NCBI GenBank assembly: GCA_002344975.1
Contig: DDUV01000023.1
Span: 1-23,388, forward strand
Source of the DNA: Saprospiraceae bacterium UBA2329
GTDB lineage: Bacteria; Bacteroidota; Bacteroidia; Chitinophagales; Saprospiraceae
Length of the DNA stretch: 23,388 bases
Direction of reading: 5' to 3'
The position numbers and the translations under genes are program-made. Shown one piece after another: positions 1-7,984 of this stretch (its first letter is position 1; each line of letters starts with the position of its first letter). The notes under the pieces are model-generated. The model searched no databases. It saw only the letters and a list, made by a program, of their open reading frames with translations, and had not been told where the DNA came from.

Positions 1-1
1 G

Positions 2-277
2 GCGATTCTTCACGAACCATTGATAATAAACGCATTCAAAAAAGAAATCTTTGCATTAAAGCCCGGCTATGCCCCTCATGAATTGCAATTCGCCCTTGCC
101 TTTATTTTTCCCGTCATTTTGATTTGCTTAATTCTATCAAGTATTGTGCTGGTAAAATGGATCCGGCTCCCAAAAAACATAAACGGATGGTCTGTACTAT
201 ACTTGTTCCTGGCAGCCCCGGGATTTATTTTAGGGGTATTTTCCATAATTGTCTCTCTTTTTATCCTGCTCGGATAA
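2..277 (+). CDS. Small two-helix membrane protein, probably 5'-partial
   Basis: I do not recognise the family. The frame is open from the left edge of the window, and the first in-window start option is only a TTG at 20, so the true start may lie upstream. The visible protein has two strongly hydrophobic segments, roughly residues 23-47 and 58-84 counted from the TTG, with a basic linker (KWIRLPKN) between them. That predicts a small integral membrane protein with the C-terminus ending inside or right after the second helix. It ends 79 nt before the signal-peptide ATG of the mannosidase. No catalytic motif is visible. Confidence 0.55.
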   Translation, partial: AILHEPLIINAFKKEIFALKPGYAPHELQFALAFIFPVILICLILSSIVLVKWIRLPKNINGWSVLYLFLAAPGFILGVFSIIVSLFILLG

Positions 278-325
278 AAAGGGTTTGAAGCAAAAAACCA
301 CCCGTAAAGCGACCGCAAAAGTTTC

Positions 326-333
326 TATCTTTA
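326..333 (+). promoter_or_regulatory. Candidate -7 element for the mannosidase gene
   Basis: TATCTTTA matches the Bacteroidota -7 consensus TAnnTTTG except for the last base and lies 23 nt before the ATG at 357. I found no convincing -33 TTG at the expected distance, so this is a moderate call. Confidence 0.4.
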
Positions 334-356
334 CGCCTTCCAAAATTCATCCATCC

Positions 357-2867
357 ATGCGGTATCTCAAATACAGCGCAGTACTCGTTGCGCTTTTCAT
401 TACCATCATCAACGCTTTCGGCTCTGTGGAAAAAATAGACATCTCTCAAAACTGGAAATTCCGCCGCGCCGGCGAAACCCAATGGCTCGATGCCCGCGTT
501 CCCGGCGTTGTTCACCTCGACCTGCTGCGTCACGGCCTCATTCCCGATCCGTACTACGGCACCAATGAGGACAGCGTGCAATGGATAGAGCGCGAAGATT
601 GGATGTATGAAACGACTTTCAACATTGCAAACATCAGCGAATCAACCCATTACGAACTCGTTTTTGAAGGCCTGGACACCTACGCCTCCGTCTTTCTCAA
701 TGGCGAAAAAATCCTCTCCGCCGACAATATGTACCTCCGCTGGGTCATTGACGTGAAACCCTGGCTCCGGCCCGGCATCAACACGCTGATGGTCTATTTC
801 CGATCCCCCATGACGGTCAACGAACCCAAACTCAGCCGGCCGCTGCCCTACCACGTCACCGCAGAAAACGACGCCCACAAAGACAAAGTCAGCGTTTACA
901 CCCGCAAAGCGCCCTTCCAATTCGGCTGGGACTGGGGGCCGCGCATGGTCAGTTGCGGCATCTGGCGGCCGGTTTACCTGCTGTCCTGGCAAGATGCGCG
1001 CGTAGAGGATGTGCAGATTTTTCAGGAACAACTCAGCGACGAACGCGCCGATCTCCGCGCTGCTTTCCGGCTCTCCGGCGCCGCGCCCGCAGGCGCTCAG
1101 TGGGTGCTGCGCGATGCCGTTACAGGAGCAGAATATGGCCGCACAGCCGCCGGTGATACCGCTGCCGAATTGAAATTCAACATCCGCAATCCCCGCCGCT
1201 GGTGGACGCACAACCTCGGCGAACCGTACCTCTACCGCTTCGAGGCTTTGCTTATGCAGGGCGATGCCGTCCTCGACCGCCGCGAAATCCGGTTCGGCCT
1301 GCGTACCATCGAGGTCATACAGGAGGAAGACAGCATCGGGCGGGCGTTTTATTTCAAACTCAACGGCGTGCCGGTGTTTATGAAAGGCGCCAATTACATT
1401 CCCGGCGATGCCCTCCTGCCCCGCCGCACGCCCGATGACTTCAGGCGACTGCTACAATCGGCCAAAGACGTGAATATGAACATGATACGCGTTTGGGGCG
1501 GCGGTATTTACGAAGAAGACCTGTTTTACGATCTCTGTGATGAAATGGGGCTTTTGGTGTGGCAAGACCTCATGTTCGCGTGCAGCATGTACCCCGGCGA
1601 CGACCCGGAATTTTTTGAAAACGTGCGCCGCGAAGTGACCTACAACGCCCGCCGCCTTCGCCACCATCCCAGCATAGCCATCTGGTGCGGCAACAACGAA
1701 ATTGACATGGCCTGGCATCACTGGGGCTGGCAGGTGCGCTACCTCATTGCGCCGGGCAAGGCCGCCAAAATGTGGGATGCCTATCAAGCGCTCTTCCACC
1801 GGCTTTTCCCGGCCATCATCCAAAACGAAGACCCCGGCCGCACTTACGTCAGCTCTTCGCCGCAAAGCAACTGGGGCAAAGCCGAAAACTTCAACTTCGG
1901 CACCATGCACTACTGGGGCGTGTGGCACGGCCCCGACGACTTTGAGGGCTACAAACGCAACGTGGGCCGCTATATGAACGAGTACGGATTTCAGTCCTTC
2001 CCGGAATGGACGACCATCCGTGCCTTTTCGCAACCCACCGACTGGAGCCTCGAATCGGAGGTGATGAAACGCCACCAGAAAAGCTATATCGGCAATGGGG
2101 TGATTGCCAAGTTTACCAACAAACACTACAAAACGCCTACTGATTTTCAGGATTTTGTGTACAAAAGTCAACTCACTCAGGCCGACGGTATGCGTGCCGC
2201 CATCAGCAGCCACCGCGCCCGCAAAGGGCACTGCATGGGCACCATGTACTGGCAACTCAACGACTGCTGGCCGGGGCCTTCCTGGTCGGGCATAGACTAT
2301 TTCGGGCGTTGGAAAGCATTGCACTACACCCTCCGCGAGTTGTACGCCGATCTGCTCATCGTGGCCGACAACGACCAAAGCCGCCTGAACGTCAACTTAG
2401 TTTCAGATCAGCTCAAACCCGTGAAAGGCAATCTCCTCATCGAAGTATTTCGCTTGGACGGGCGCCGGGTTTCCAGCCTCATGTTCGATCTGGATGTGCC
2501 GGCCAATTCCGCCGGCCAATACCTCGCGCTGCCGCTCAAAACCCTCCTCAAGCACGCCAAACCGCAGCAGGTTTTTGCCCGCATCCGCTTCATGGACGCC
2601 TCCGGAGAACTGGCTTCGACCATGCACTATTTCGCGCCGGCTAAGCTGATGCCGCTCGAAAAACCCGAACTTGATATTGCCGTAGATGAGGATACCCGCA
2701 CCGTCACCGTGTCGTCTAAAACATTAGTTCGCAGCCTTTTCCTGTACTCGGCGTCTGGCGATTGCCGTTTCTCCGACAATTTCTTCGACTTGCTGCCGGG
2801 CGAAGCGCGCACGGTACGATACGAAGGCGCATTGGGCGATGGGATAAAATTTCAGTTTGTGGATTGA
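357..2867 (+). CDS. Secreted beta-mannosidase, glycoside hydrolase family 2
   Basis: Predicted 836-residue exo-beta-mannosidase that removes terminal beta-mannose from mannan or N-glycan-type oligosaccharides in the periplasm or outside the cell. Visible features: an N-terminal signal peptide (MRYLKYSAVLVALFITIINAFG), a GH2 sugar-binding domain beginning at about residue 30, an immunoglobulin-like middle domain, then the TIM barrel. The acid/base Glu is E448 in WCGNNE and the nucleophile is E542 in NEYGFQSFPEW. The 94-residue spacing and both motifs are typical of family 2 mannosidases rather than galactosidases. The frame stays open to a TTG at 249, but the ATG at 357 gives a proper signal peptide and is preferred. 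The end overlaps the convergent downstream gene by 16 bp. No sugar-uptake (SusC/D) genes are adjacent, so a polysaccharide-utilisation locus is not shown. Confidence 0.93.
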   Translation: MRYLKYSAVLVALFITIINAFGSVEKIDISQNWKFRRAGETQWLDARVPGVVHLDLLRHGLIPDPYYGTNEDSVQWIEREDWMYETTFNIANISESTHYELVFEGLDTYASVFLNGEKILSADNMYLRWVIDVKPWLRPGINTLMVYFRSPMTVNEPKLSRPLPYHVTAENDAHKDKVSVYTRKAPFQFGWDWGPRMVSCGIWRPVYLLSWQDARVEDVQIFQEQLSDERADLRAAFRLSGAAPAGAQWVLRDAVTGAEYGRTAAGDTAAELKFNIRNPRRWWTHNLGEPYLYRFEALLMQGDAVLDRREIRFGLRTIEVIQEEDSIGRAFYFKLNGVPVFMKGANYIPGDALLPRRTPDDFRRLLQSAKDVNMNMIRVWGGGIYEEDLFYDLCDEMGLLVWQDLMFACSMYPGDDPEFFENVRREVTYNARRLRHHPSIAIWCGNNEIDMAWHHWGWQVRYLIAPGKAAKMWDAYQALFHRLFPAIIQNEDPGRTYVSSSPQSNWGKAENFNFGTMHYWGVWHGPDDFEGYKRNVGRYMNEYGFQSFPEWTTIRAFSQPTDWSLESEVMKRHQKSYIGNGVIAKFTNKHYKTPTDFQDFVYKSQLTQADGMRAAISSHRARKGHCMGTMYWQLNDCWPGPSWSGIDYFGRWKALHYTLRELYADLLIVADNDQSRLNVNLVSDQLKPVKGNLLIEVFRLDGRRVSSLMFDLDVPANSAGQYLALPLKTLLKHAKPQQVFARIRFMDASGELASTMHYFAPAKLMPLEKPELDIAVDEDTRTVTVSSKTLVRSLFLYSASGDCRFSDNFFDLLPGEARTVRYEGALGDGIKFQFVD

Positions 2868-3736
2868 GTACTTAACTTCAGCACTACGCCCGCCGTAATG
2901 CGCGTGATGCCGCTGGTGTTTCTGCCGCTGAGGATGTGCGCCCCGCTGAGGTAAAAACCCACTTTTCCATTTTCGGAATAATAAGCCGTTCCGCCGATTT
3001 GGGTATAAGTGACGCCGTAAGCCTGAGGGAGATCGGGTACCATTGGAGCGTAATCTGCGCCGCCCTGCGTGAACTGCCGTTCGAGCCAGACATCCAGATA
3101 GTAATTGGCTGCCGGTAATCCCGCTTTGATGAGCCAGTTGGTGAAATTTTTGGGCTGTTCGGGGTTGTAATCCGGCCGCAGGAGCCGTACGCCGGCGATG
3201 TCTTCCTCGCGCAGGGCATCCAATCGCACATTGTAGCCTCCGGTCAGGTTGAAAAACGGCCCGAACCCCGAATCCCATTGCAATACCAAACGAGGTTGCA
3301 GCACCGTAGCGCGTTGGCCGATAGCCCCGGCAGCCAGGGGTTCGTAGTTCGACAAAGGCGCGCTGATACCGGCCGCAGCCACGGCATTGAAAAAACCTCC
3401 ATCGCCGGTTTTGATGCGCAAGGGCCTGAATTTCAGGTGCAAACTGCCATCCTGAAAACCGCTCTGCGTAGAAGTGAAGACATAGGGCAGGGTGGCAACG
3501 ATGTCCAAATCGTCGGTAAACCCATATTCTGCAAATAAGGCTAAAAATCGGCCCCGGAACGGCTCGTTGTAAACGGCCCCGTCCTTTCCGAAGAAGTCCT
3601 GAGCGGAGTTGTTGCTCAAAGAAACGGCAATGTCAAGATTGCCTTTGCCTTTCAGATAGCCGTCAATGGGGCCTTGTGCGCAAAGGGTGGCAGAAAAAAG
3701 GAGAGAGCAGAACGCCATTGGAATCAAACGTGTCAT
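2852..3736 (-). CDS. Outer-membrane beta-barrel protein (transporter-like)
   Basis: A 294-residue secreted protein with a clear signal peptide (MTRLIPMAFCSLLFSATLCAQ, cleavage near residue 20). The rest is built of short alternating hydrophobic/polar strands rich in Gly, Tyr and Phe, such as FGPFFNLTGGYNVRL and GKVGFYLSGAHILSG, and ends in beta-strand-like residues. This fits an outer-membrane barrel of the 'putative MetA-pathway of phenol degradation' transporter type. The substrate is unknown. It is convergent with the mannosidase and overlaps its 3' end by 16 bp, so the two are not co-transcribed. The start ATG sits 15 nt after a perfect -7 element. Confidence 0.7.
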   Translation of the reverse strand: MTRLIPMAFCSLLFSATLCAQGPIDGYLKGKGNLDIAVSLSNNSAQDFFGKDGAVYNEPFRGRFLALFAEYGFTDDLDIVATLPYVFTSTQSGFQDGSLHLKFRPLRIKTGDGGFFNAVAAAGISAPLSNYEPLAAGAIGQRATVLQPRLVLQWDSGFGPFFNLTGGYNVRLDALREEDIAGVRLLRPDYNPEQPKNFTNWLIKAGLPAANYYLDVWLERQFTQGGADYAPMVPDLPQAYGVTYTQIGGTAYYSENGKVGFYLSGAHILSGRNTSGITRITAGVVLKLSTQSTN

Positions 3737-3751
3737 TGTTCAGATTTTGGG

Positions 3752-3785
3752 CAAAAGTAATTTGACAATAGTAATACTATTCAAA
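3752..3785 (-). promoter_or_regulatory. Bacteroidota-type promoter of the beta-barrel gene
   Basis: On the minus strand TACTTTTG (3759-3752) matches TAnnTTTG exactly. A TTTG at 3785-3782 lies 22 nt upstream, close to the usual -33 distance. The start codon follows 15 nt downstream. Confidence 0.6.
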
Positions 3786-3861
3786 AAAACTGCTCTTCTT
3801 GTCGCAATGGAGACAGCCGAAAAGGACGATTGAGTAGCGTATGGAGTTTCTTTTCAACGAT

Positions 3862-3893
3862 TTTGACAAAAATATAAAAACTGCCCTATCTTG
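3862..3893 (+). promoter_or_regulatory. Candidate promoter of the AAA+/PCRF gene
   Basis: TTTG at 3862-3865, a 21-nt spacer, then TATCTTG at 3887-3893, resembling the TTTG...TAnnTTTG architecture with one deviation in the -7 box. It leaves a leader of about 60 nt before the ATG at 3959. Confidence 0.45.
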
Positions 3894-3958
3894 AGGCCCG
3901 AAACCGGCGACAAAAAAACGCCTATTTTTCAACTCGACCGCAAACAGCAGGATTTATC

Positions 3959-6900
3959 ATGGCAGTCGTTCACCTCAGCATTCTTTCATTGGTCAGTAGC
4001 GAGTCTGCCGAACAAGGCTCCGTTTTTACCATCCGGCCCTTGTTTTTACAACAGCCGGTGGCCACCCATGCGCGCTACGAGCGGGCGGTGGAATTGTACA
4101 AAAAGGATTTAGACAACGTATTCAAAGAATACCGGCTCAGTCGGGCCAACGAAGACATGCTCTTCTGGCTCATGTTTCAGCCCAAAGTCCATTTTGCAAA
4201 AAAGACGCTTCATATCCGCACCGGAAAAAGCATTGTCTCCGGCATGTTTACCATTGCTCACTTCGAAGTGGGCGGCTACACGTTTGTATTGCTCCCTGAT
4301 GCAGACAATTATATGTGCATGGCCGAACCCGACGAGCGCGGCAAAGTACGGGTAGATGCTACTGCCGAAAAAGCGCTCCGGCAATTGTTTACACAAATGA
4401 AAAGCGATTGGGGGTCAGAGTTCGATCCGGCGGTCTTCCAGTCGCCCCGGCGGCAGTACATCACCTCCATAGACGTGAGTGTGCAATTGAAAACGGGACC
4501 ATTTTCATTCGAACGTGCTGATTATGCCGACTTTTTTATGCGCATGAACAGCAGTTTTGATTTCGAGGGCGGCGAAGAACTGTTGAAAACAAGCACTGAA
4601 CTGAACAATCGCTTTCCCTCCGAACTCAAACGCGCTCACTACCGCGACGACTGGGCCGACATGCTCTATCATCGCCTGTTTTCACCCGATCATGTCCCGC
4701 TGGCCTTGGTGGGGCCCGAAGGCGTGGGCCGCCATACTTTGCTTGAAGAGACGGTACATCGCTATTTGCAACAACACCGCGACGCCGATATTTCCATCAG
4801 CCCCAAAGCGGTGTGGCTGCTCGATCCCGTGCGCATCATCACCGGCATGAGCGTGGTGGGCATGTGGCAAAAGCGTTTTGAGTCCATCATCCGGCACATC
4901 ATCGGCCCGGCCGAGTGGACCGACAAACCCGATGTGATGGTGGTGGACAACCCCGTGGCTCTGTTGCGCATTGGCCGCTATTCGGGGGGCAATCTGGCCT
5001 TGGCCGACGTGCTCAAACCCTACCTCGAAGCGCGCCGGTTTCCCTTTCTGCTGCTGGCTACACCCGAAGAATGGAGCATTTTGCAGGAGCAAGACCGGCG
5101 ATTCAGCAGCCTGTTTCAGGTCATTCGTATAGACGAAGCGCCCCGCGACGACGCCCTCCGAATGTTGTTGGAAAAAAGAAAATCGCTGGAGCGCGAGTAC
5201 GGCAGCGCATTTCGCATAGAGGCGGTAGATCAATTGATCAACATACATCGCAATTACCTCAGCAGCAGGGTTTTGCCGGGAAGTGTGGCCAAAATGATGG
5301 AACGCTTGTCGGTCAAATTCAGGCATCAGACCATAGATGCGCCCGATGTGCTCCGCGAATTTCAAAACGCCAGCGGCCTGTCGGAAGTCTTCTTGGACGA
5401 CACGCAGATGCTCTCGGAAGAAGAGGTGCGCGCGGGTTTGGAGAGCATGTTGGTGGGCCAACCCGAAGCGTTGGATGTACTCGCCGGCGTAGTGATGCTG
5501 ATCAAATCAAAATTGGCTGACAAAACCAAGCCCGTAGCGTCTATGTTGCTGGCCGGCCCTACCGGCGTAGGTAAAACACAGGCAGCCAAGGCTTTGTGCA
5601 GGATGCTCACCGGCAGCGAATCGGCCCTGATGCGCTTCGATATGAACGAGTACATAGACGGCAGCGCCGTGCAGCGCCTCATCGGCAGTTTTGCACAGCC
5701 CGAAGGCCAGCTCACCTCGACCGTGCGGCACAATCCTTTCGGGGTATTGCTGTTAGACGAAATTGAGAAAGCCAACCCCAAAGTACACGACCTCCTGTTG
5801 CAACTGCTAGACGACGGGCGCCTCACTGACAGCTTAGGCCGCACCGTTGATTTTTCCAATGTGGTGGTGGTTATGACCTCCAACCTCGGCGCGGCGGATG
5901 CTACCTCCGTCATCAGTTTCGGGCACAGCGAGGAAGACATCAGCACGGTGTATGTGCGGGCGGTGGAGAAGTTTTTCAGGCCGGAATTTGTCAATCGCAT
6001 AGACAACATCATTCCGTTCCGATCCTTAGACGAAGAGCAAATCTATCAGATCGCGCGGCTGCAACTGCGCGAGATATTGCAACGAGACGGTTTTGTGCGC
6101 CGCAACTCCATCCTCAATGTTGACCAAAACGCCCTGCGCTGGGTATCAGCCAGAGGGTACGACAAAAAAATGGGCGGCAGGGCGCTCAAGCGGCAAATCG
6201 AAAGCGACCTCACCGAACTCTCTGCCGATCAATTGATTACCATCCCGCCCGGCGATTCCATCATCTTAGATATCTCGTTGGTAAACGAGCGTCTGCAACC
6301 GCGCATCCGCAGCATCAGGTATGCCCTGTCCATGTCCGGGCTGTTGCCAGAAGTACCGGATGAGGCCAAGGGGAAATCTTTTTTGCAGCAATTGCAACGC
6401 CGAGTGGACGCCTTCCGCAAACGCCTGGCAGACAGCGCCAAACGAGCCGCCGTCCACAGCAACAAAATAACCACCAACGATGTGGATTATTTTGAACTCA
6501 AAGAAAACGTCGAGTCGTTGCTGGAGGAAATTCAGCACCTGCACTTGTCTTACAAAGGCGAATATCTGACCTTGCACAAGCCGGTATCGCCGCTGCGCAC
6601 CAAGCAGCCGGCTTTCGCCAACAGCTCCCGGAATTTCCACCAAGAAAAGACCTCCCGCGACGAGATGGTGCAGGAAGTACGCGAGTCGTATCGCTTTGGG
6701 CTGCCTCATTTCAACAGTGCAAAAACCATTTTTACCGACTTGCTGATTCGGTTGGAATTTCTTCAAATTCAATTATATGCGTTCCTCGAAGGCCGGGGTA
6801 AAGACAAGATCGAACTCCGCGTCTCATCAATGGCCAACGGCGCCGGTCGCGATGAGGCGCAGTATCTCCTGGAATGCTACGAGGCGCTCTTCCGCCATTG

Positions 6901-7231
6901 GGATGTTGCTTTTCGGGTATTCAAAAACGCCGGAAAGATAGAGGCTACGGGGTTTGGGCTGACGACCATACTGAAACCGGAAGCGGGCATTCACCTCTTC
7001 AATTCGCCGCACGATAGCGGTATTCCCATTTTGCTTTCCATTCAGGATGCCGGGCAATCAAACGACGCCCGTACAGACATGGAGCGGCTGGAAATCATAC
7101 GAGAGTATGACCAGTTCAAACTCCTGTCGGATGTGCGCTCGGGCCTTATCAACGATATGCAGACGACGGTGCCGGAGATGCAGTTGTTGTTGTATTGCGG
7201 GATGAAGGCGGTGGGAGGGGTTCAGGGGTGA
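3959..7231 (+). CDS. ClpB-like AAA+ protein with C-terminal RF2-type PCRF domain
   Basis: A 1090-residue Clp/Hsp100-related protein. Residues 1-240 are an unrecognised N-terminal region, not the usual Clp N-domain. The first ATPase domain is degenerate: Walker A reads GPEGVGRHT (252-260, Lys and Thr lost) and Walker B reads VMVVDN (D330, no Glu). The second is a good ClpB D2: GPTGVGKT (533-540), LLLDEIEKA (D600, E601), sensor TSNLG, FFRPEFVNRID, and MGGRALKR near the end. The D2 pore loop is shortened and lacks the GYVG motif (576-583). After a charged helical linker (about 780-930), residues 932-1030 resemble the PCRF domain of release factor 2: GAGRDEAQ (961-968) corresponds to GSGGTEAQ, and EAGIHLFNSPHDSG (1008-1021) to ETGVHRLVRKSPFDSG. 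No GGQ motif is present. The role is probably ATP-driven remodelling at the ribosome or of a ribosome-bound partner; this is inference. Confidence 0.85.
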   Translation: MAVVHLSILSLVSSESAEQGSVFTIRPLFLQQPVATHARYERAVELYKKDLDNVFKEYRLSRANEDMLFWLMFQPKVHFAKKTLHIRTGKSIVSGMFTIAHFEVGGYTFVLLPDADNYMCMAEPDERGKVRVDATAEKALRQLFTQMKSDWGSEFDPAVFQSPRRQYITSIDVSVQLKTGPFSFERADYADFFMRMNSSFDFEGGEELLKTSTELNNRFPSELKRAHYRDDWADMLYHRLFSPDHVPLALVGPEGVGRHTLLEETVHRYLQQHRDADISISPKAVWLLDPVRIITGMSVVGMWQKRFESIIRHIIGPAEWTDKPDVMVVDNPVALLRIGRYSGGNLALADVLKPYLEARRFPFLLLATPEEWSILQEQDRRFSSLFQVIRIDEAPRDDALRMLLEKRKSLEREYGSAFRIEAVDQLINIHRNYLSSRVLPGSVAKMMERLSVKFRHQTIDAPDVLREFQNASGLSEVFLDDTQMLSEEEVRAGLESMLVGQPEALDVLAGVVMLIKSKLADKTKPVASMLLAGPTGVGKTQAAKALCRMLTGSESALMRFDMNEYIDGSAVQRLIGSFAQPEGQLTSTVRHNPFGVLLLDEIEKANPKVHDLLLQLLDDGRLTDSLGRTVDFSNVVVVMTSNLGAADATSVISFGHSEEDISTVYVRAVEKFFRPEFVNRIDNIIPFRSLDEEQIYQIARLQLREILQRDGFVRRNSILNVDQNALRWVSARGYDKKMGGRALKRQIESDLTELSADQLITIPPGDSIILDISLVNERLQPRIRSIRYALSMSGLLPEVPDEAKGKSFLQQLQRRVDAFRKRLADSAKRAAVHSNKITTNDVDYFELKENVESLLEEIQHLHLSYKGEYLTLHKPVSPLRTKQPAFANSSRNFHQEKTSRDEMVQEVRESYRFGLPHFNSAKTIFTDLLIRLEFLQIQLYAFLEGRGKDKIELRVSSMANGAGRDEAQYLLECYEALFRHWDVAFRVFKNAGKIEATGFGLTTILKPEAGIHLFNSPHDSGIPILLSIQDAGQSNDARTDMERLEIIREYDQFKLLSDVRSGLINDMQTTVPEMQLLLYCGMKAVGGVQG

Positions 7232-7303
7232 GGGGTGAGTGTGTGAGGGGTGAGCAACCCGAAATCTGGAACCCGAAACCTTGAACCCGAAACCCTTTGA
7301 ACC
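7229..7303. repeat. Short tandem repeats downstream of the AAA+/PCRF gene
   Basis: Two copies of TGAGGGGTGAG (7229-7239 and 7244-7254), the first containing the stop codon of the preceding gene. These are followed by a 14-nt tandem array whose units start with AACCCGAAA at 7256, 7270 and 7284, and a partial fourth AACC at 7300. The rest of the 187-bp gap before the ferredoxin start (7304-7418) shows no gene or clear promoter. Confidence 0.75.
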
Positions 7304-7371
7304 ATCCCATCTCGACGGTGTTTGTACTCGGACTTTGCTTTTTTCAATCGCGGAGCATCCGGCTCAAGGCC

Positions 7372-7942
7372 CGAAGCTCGCGACTACTCACAAAACGATC
7401 TTGAACCATAAATCAACAATGGCAACCGTAATTTTTACTTTTGAAGACGATTCCATCCCTTCCAAAACCGTGCAAAATGCGGAGGAAGGCTACTCTATAC
7501 TCGAAATAGCCGAAGACAACGACGTGCATCTCAACCACAATTGCGGCGGGGTTTGCGCGTGCAGCACCTGCCATGTGTATGTGGAATTGGGCGAGGAGTT
7601 CCTGGAAGAAATTTCCGATAAGGAAGAGGATTTTATTGATCGCGCCATCAATCCCCGATTAGAATCCCGGCTTGGTTGCCAATGCGTTATTTTGGAAGAC
7701 GACGCCGAAATTCACATCCAGATACCCGACCAAAGGCGCATCATTGGACATGAGCATTGAGTGAATGTGCTTTTTAACACGACTCCTAAAGCTGCGAGCC
7801 ATGAGCTACAAGCTGTTAGCCTGTTTGCCGTTCGGAAAATAATTTTTCGTCATGGGGAAATTTCAAAACGCACTTTTGAAAAGGAGTGATTTTTTACTTT
7901 GGGATGCTCGAACTCGCGGCTCGAAACTCGAAGCTCGCGGCT
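7372..7942. repeat. Dispersed CTCGCGGCT / CGAAGCTCGCG repeats around the ferredoxin gene
   Basis: CGAAGCTCGCG occurs at 7372-7382 upstream of the ferredoxin and again at 7929-7939 upstream of iscX. CTCGCGGCT occurs at 7913-7921 and 7934-7942. The 224-bp gap between the two genes also holds AGCTGCGAGC- and GAGCTACAAGC-like motifs near 7790-7815. No ORF in that gap looks real. Confidence 0.6.
7419..7760 (+). CDS. fdx: ISC-type [2Fe-2S] ferredoxin
   Basis: A 113-residue adrenodoxin-type ferredoxin that carries electrons, in known systems for Fe-S cluster assembly. Cluster ligands are C42, C48 and C51 in CGGVCACSTC plus C87 in GCQC; C46 and C89 are extra cysteines. The motif ESRLGCQ and the basic C-terminal tail ending IIGHEH match E. 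coli Fdx, which ends in AREH, so it is the ISC type rather than a plant-type ferredoxin. The frame is open upstream to 7281, but that part is repeat-like intergenic sequence and homology begins at the ATG at 7419. IscX follows 224 bp downstream. IscS, IscU, HscA and HscB are not in the window. Confidence 0.93.
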   Translation: MATVIFTFEDDSIPSKTVQNAEEGYSILEIAEDNDVHLNHNCGGVCACSTCHVYVELGEEFLEEISDKEEDFIDRAINPRLESRLGCQCVILEDDAEIHIQIPDQRRIIGHEH

Positions 7943-7984
7943 TTTGGTGCGATGCTGAATAATTACCAAAAAAATAACAAAGAT

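Noticed and set aside
249..356. N-terminal extension of the mannosidase from a TTG at 249
   Set aside because: It would place 36 polar residues before an obvious signal peptide and overlap the previous gene; the ATG at 357 follows a -7 element.
357..3736. Polysaccharide utilisation locus
   Set aside because: Only one glycosidase is present; no SusC/SusD pair, and the barrel protein is convergent, lacks a TonB plug and is too short.
3959..7231. Intact release factor within the AAA+ protein
   Set aside because: No GGQ motif or RF domain 3 is present; the protein ends about 70 residues after the SPH site.
7256..7303. Possible CRISPR-like array
   Set aside because: Units are only 14 nt and contiguous, with no unique spacers and no cas genes.
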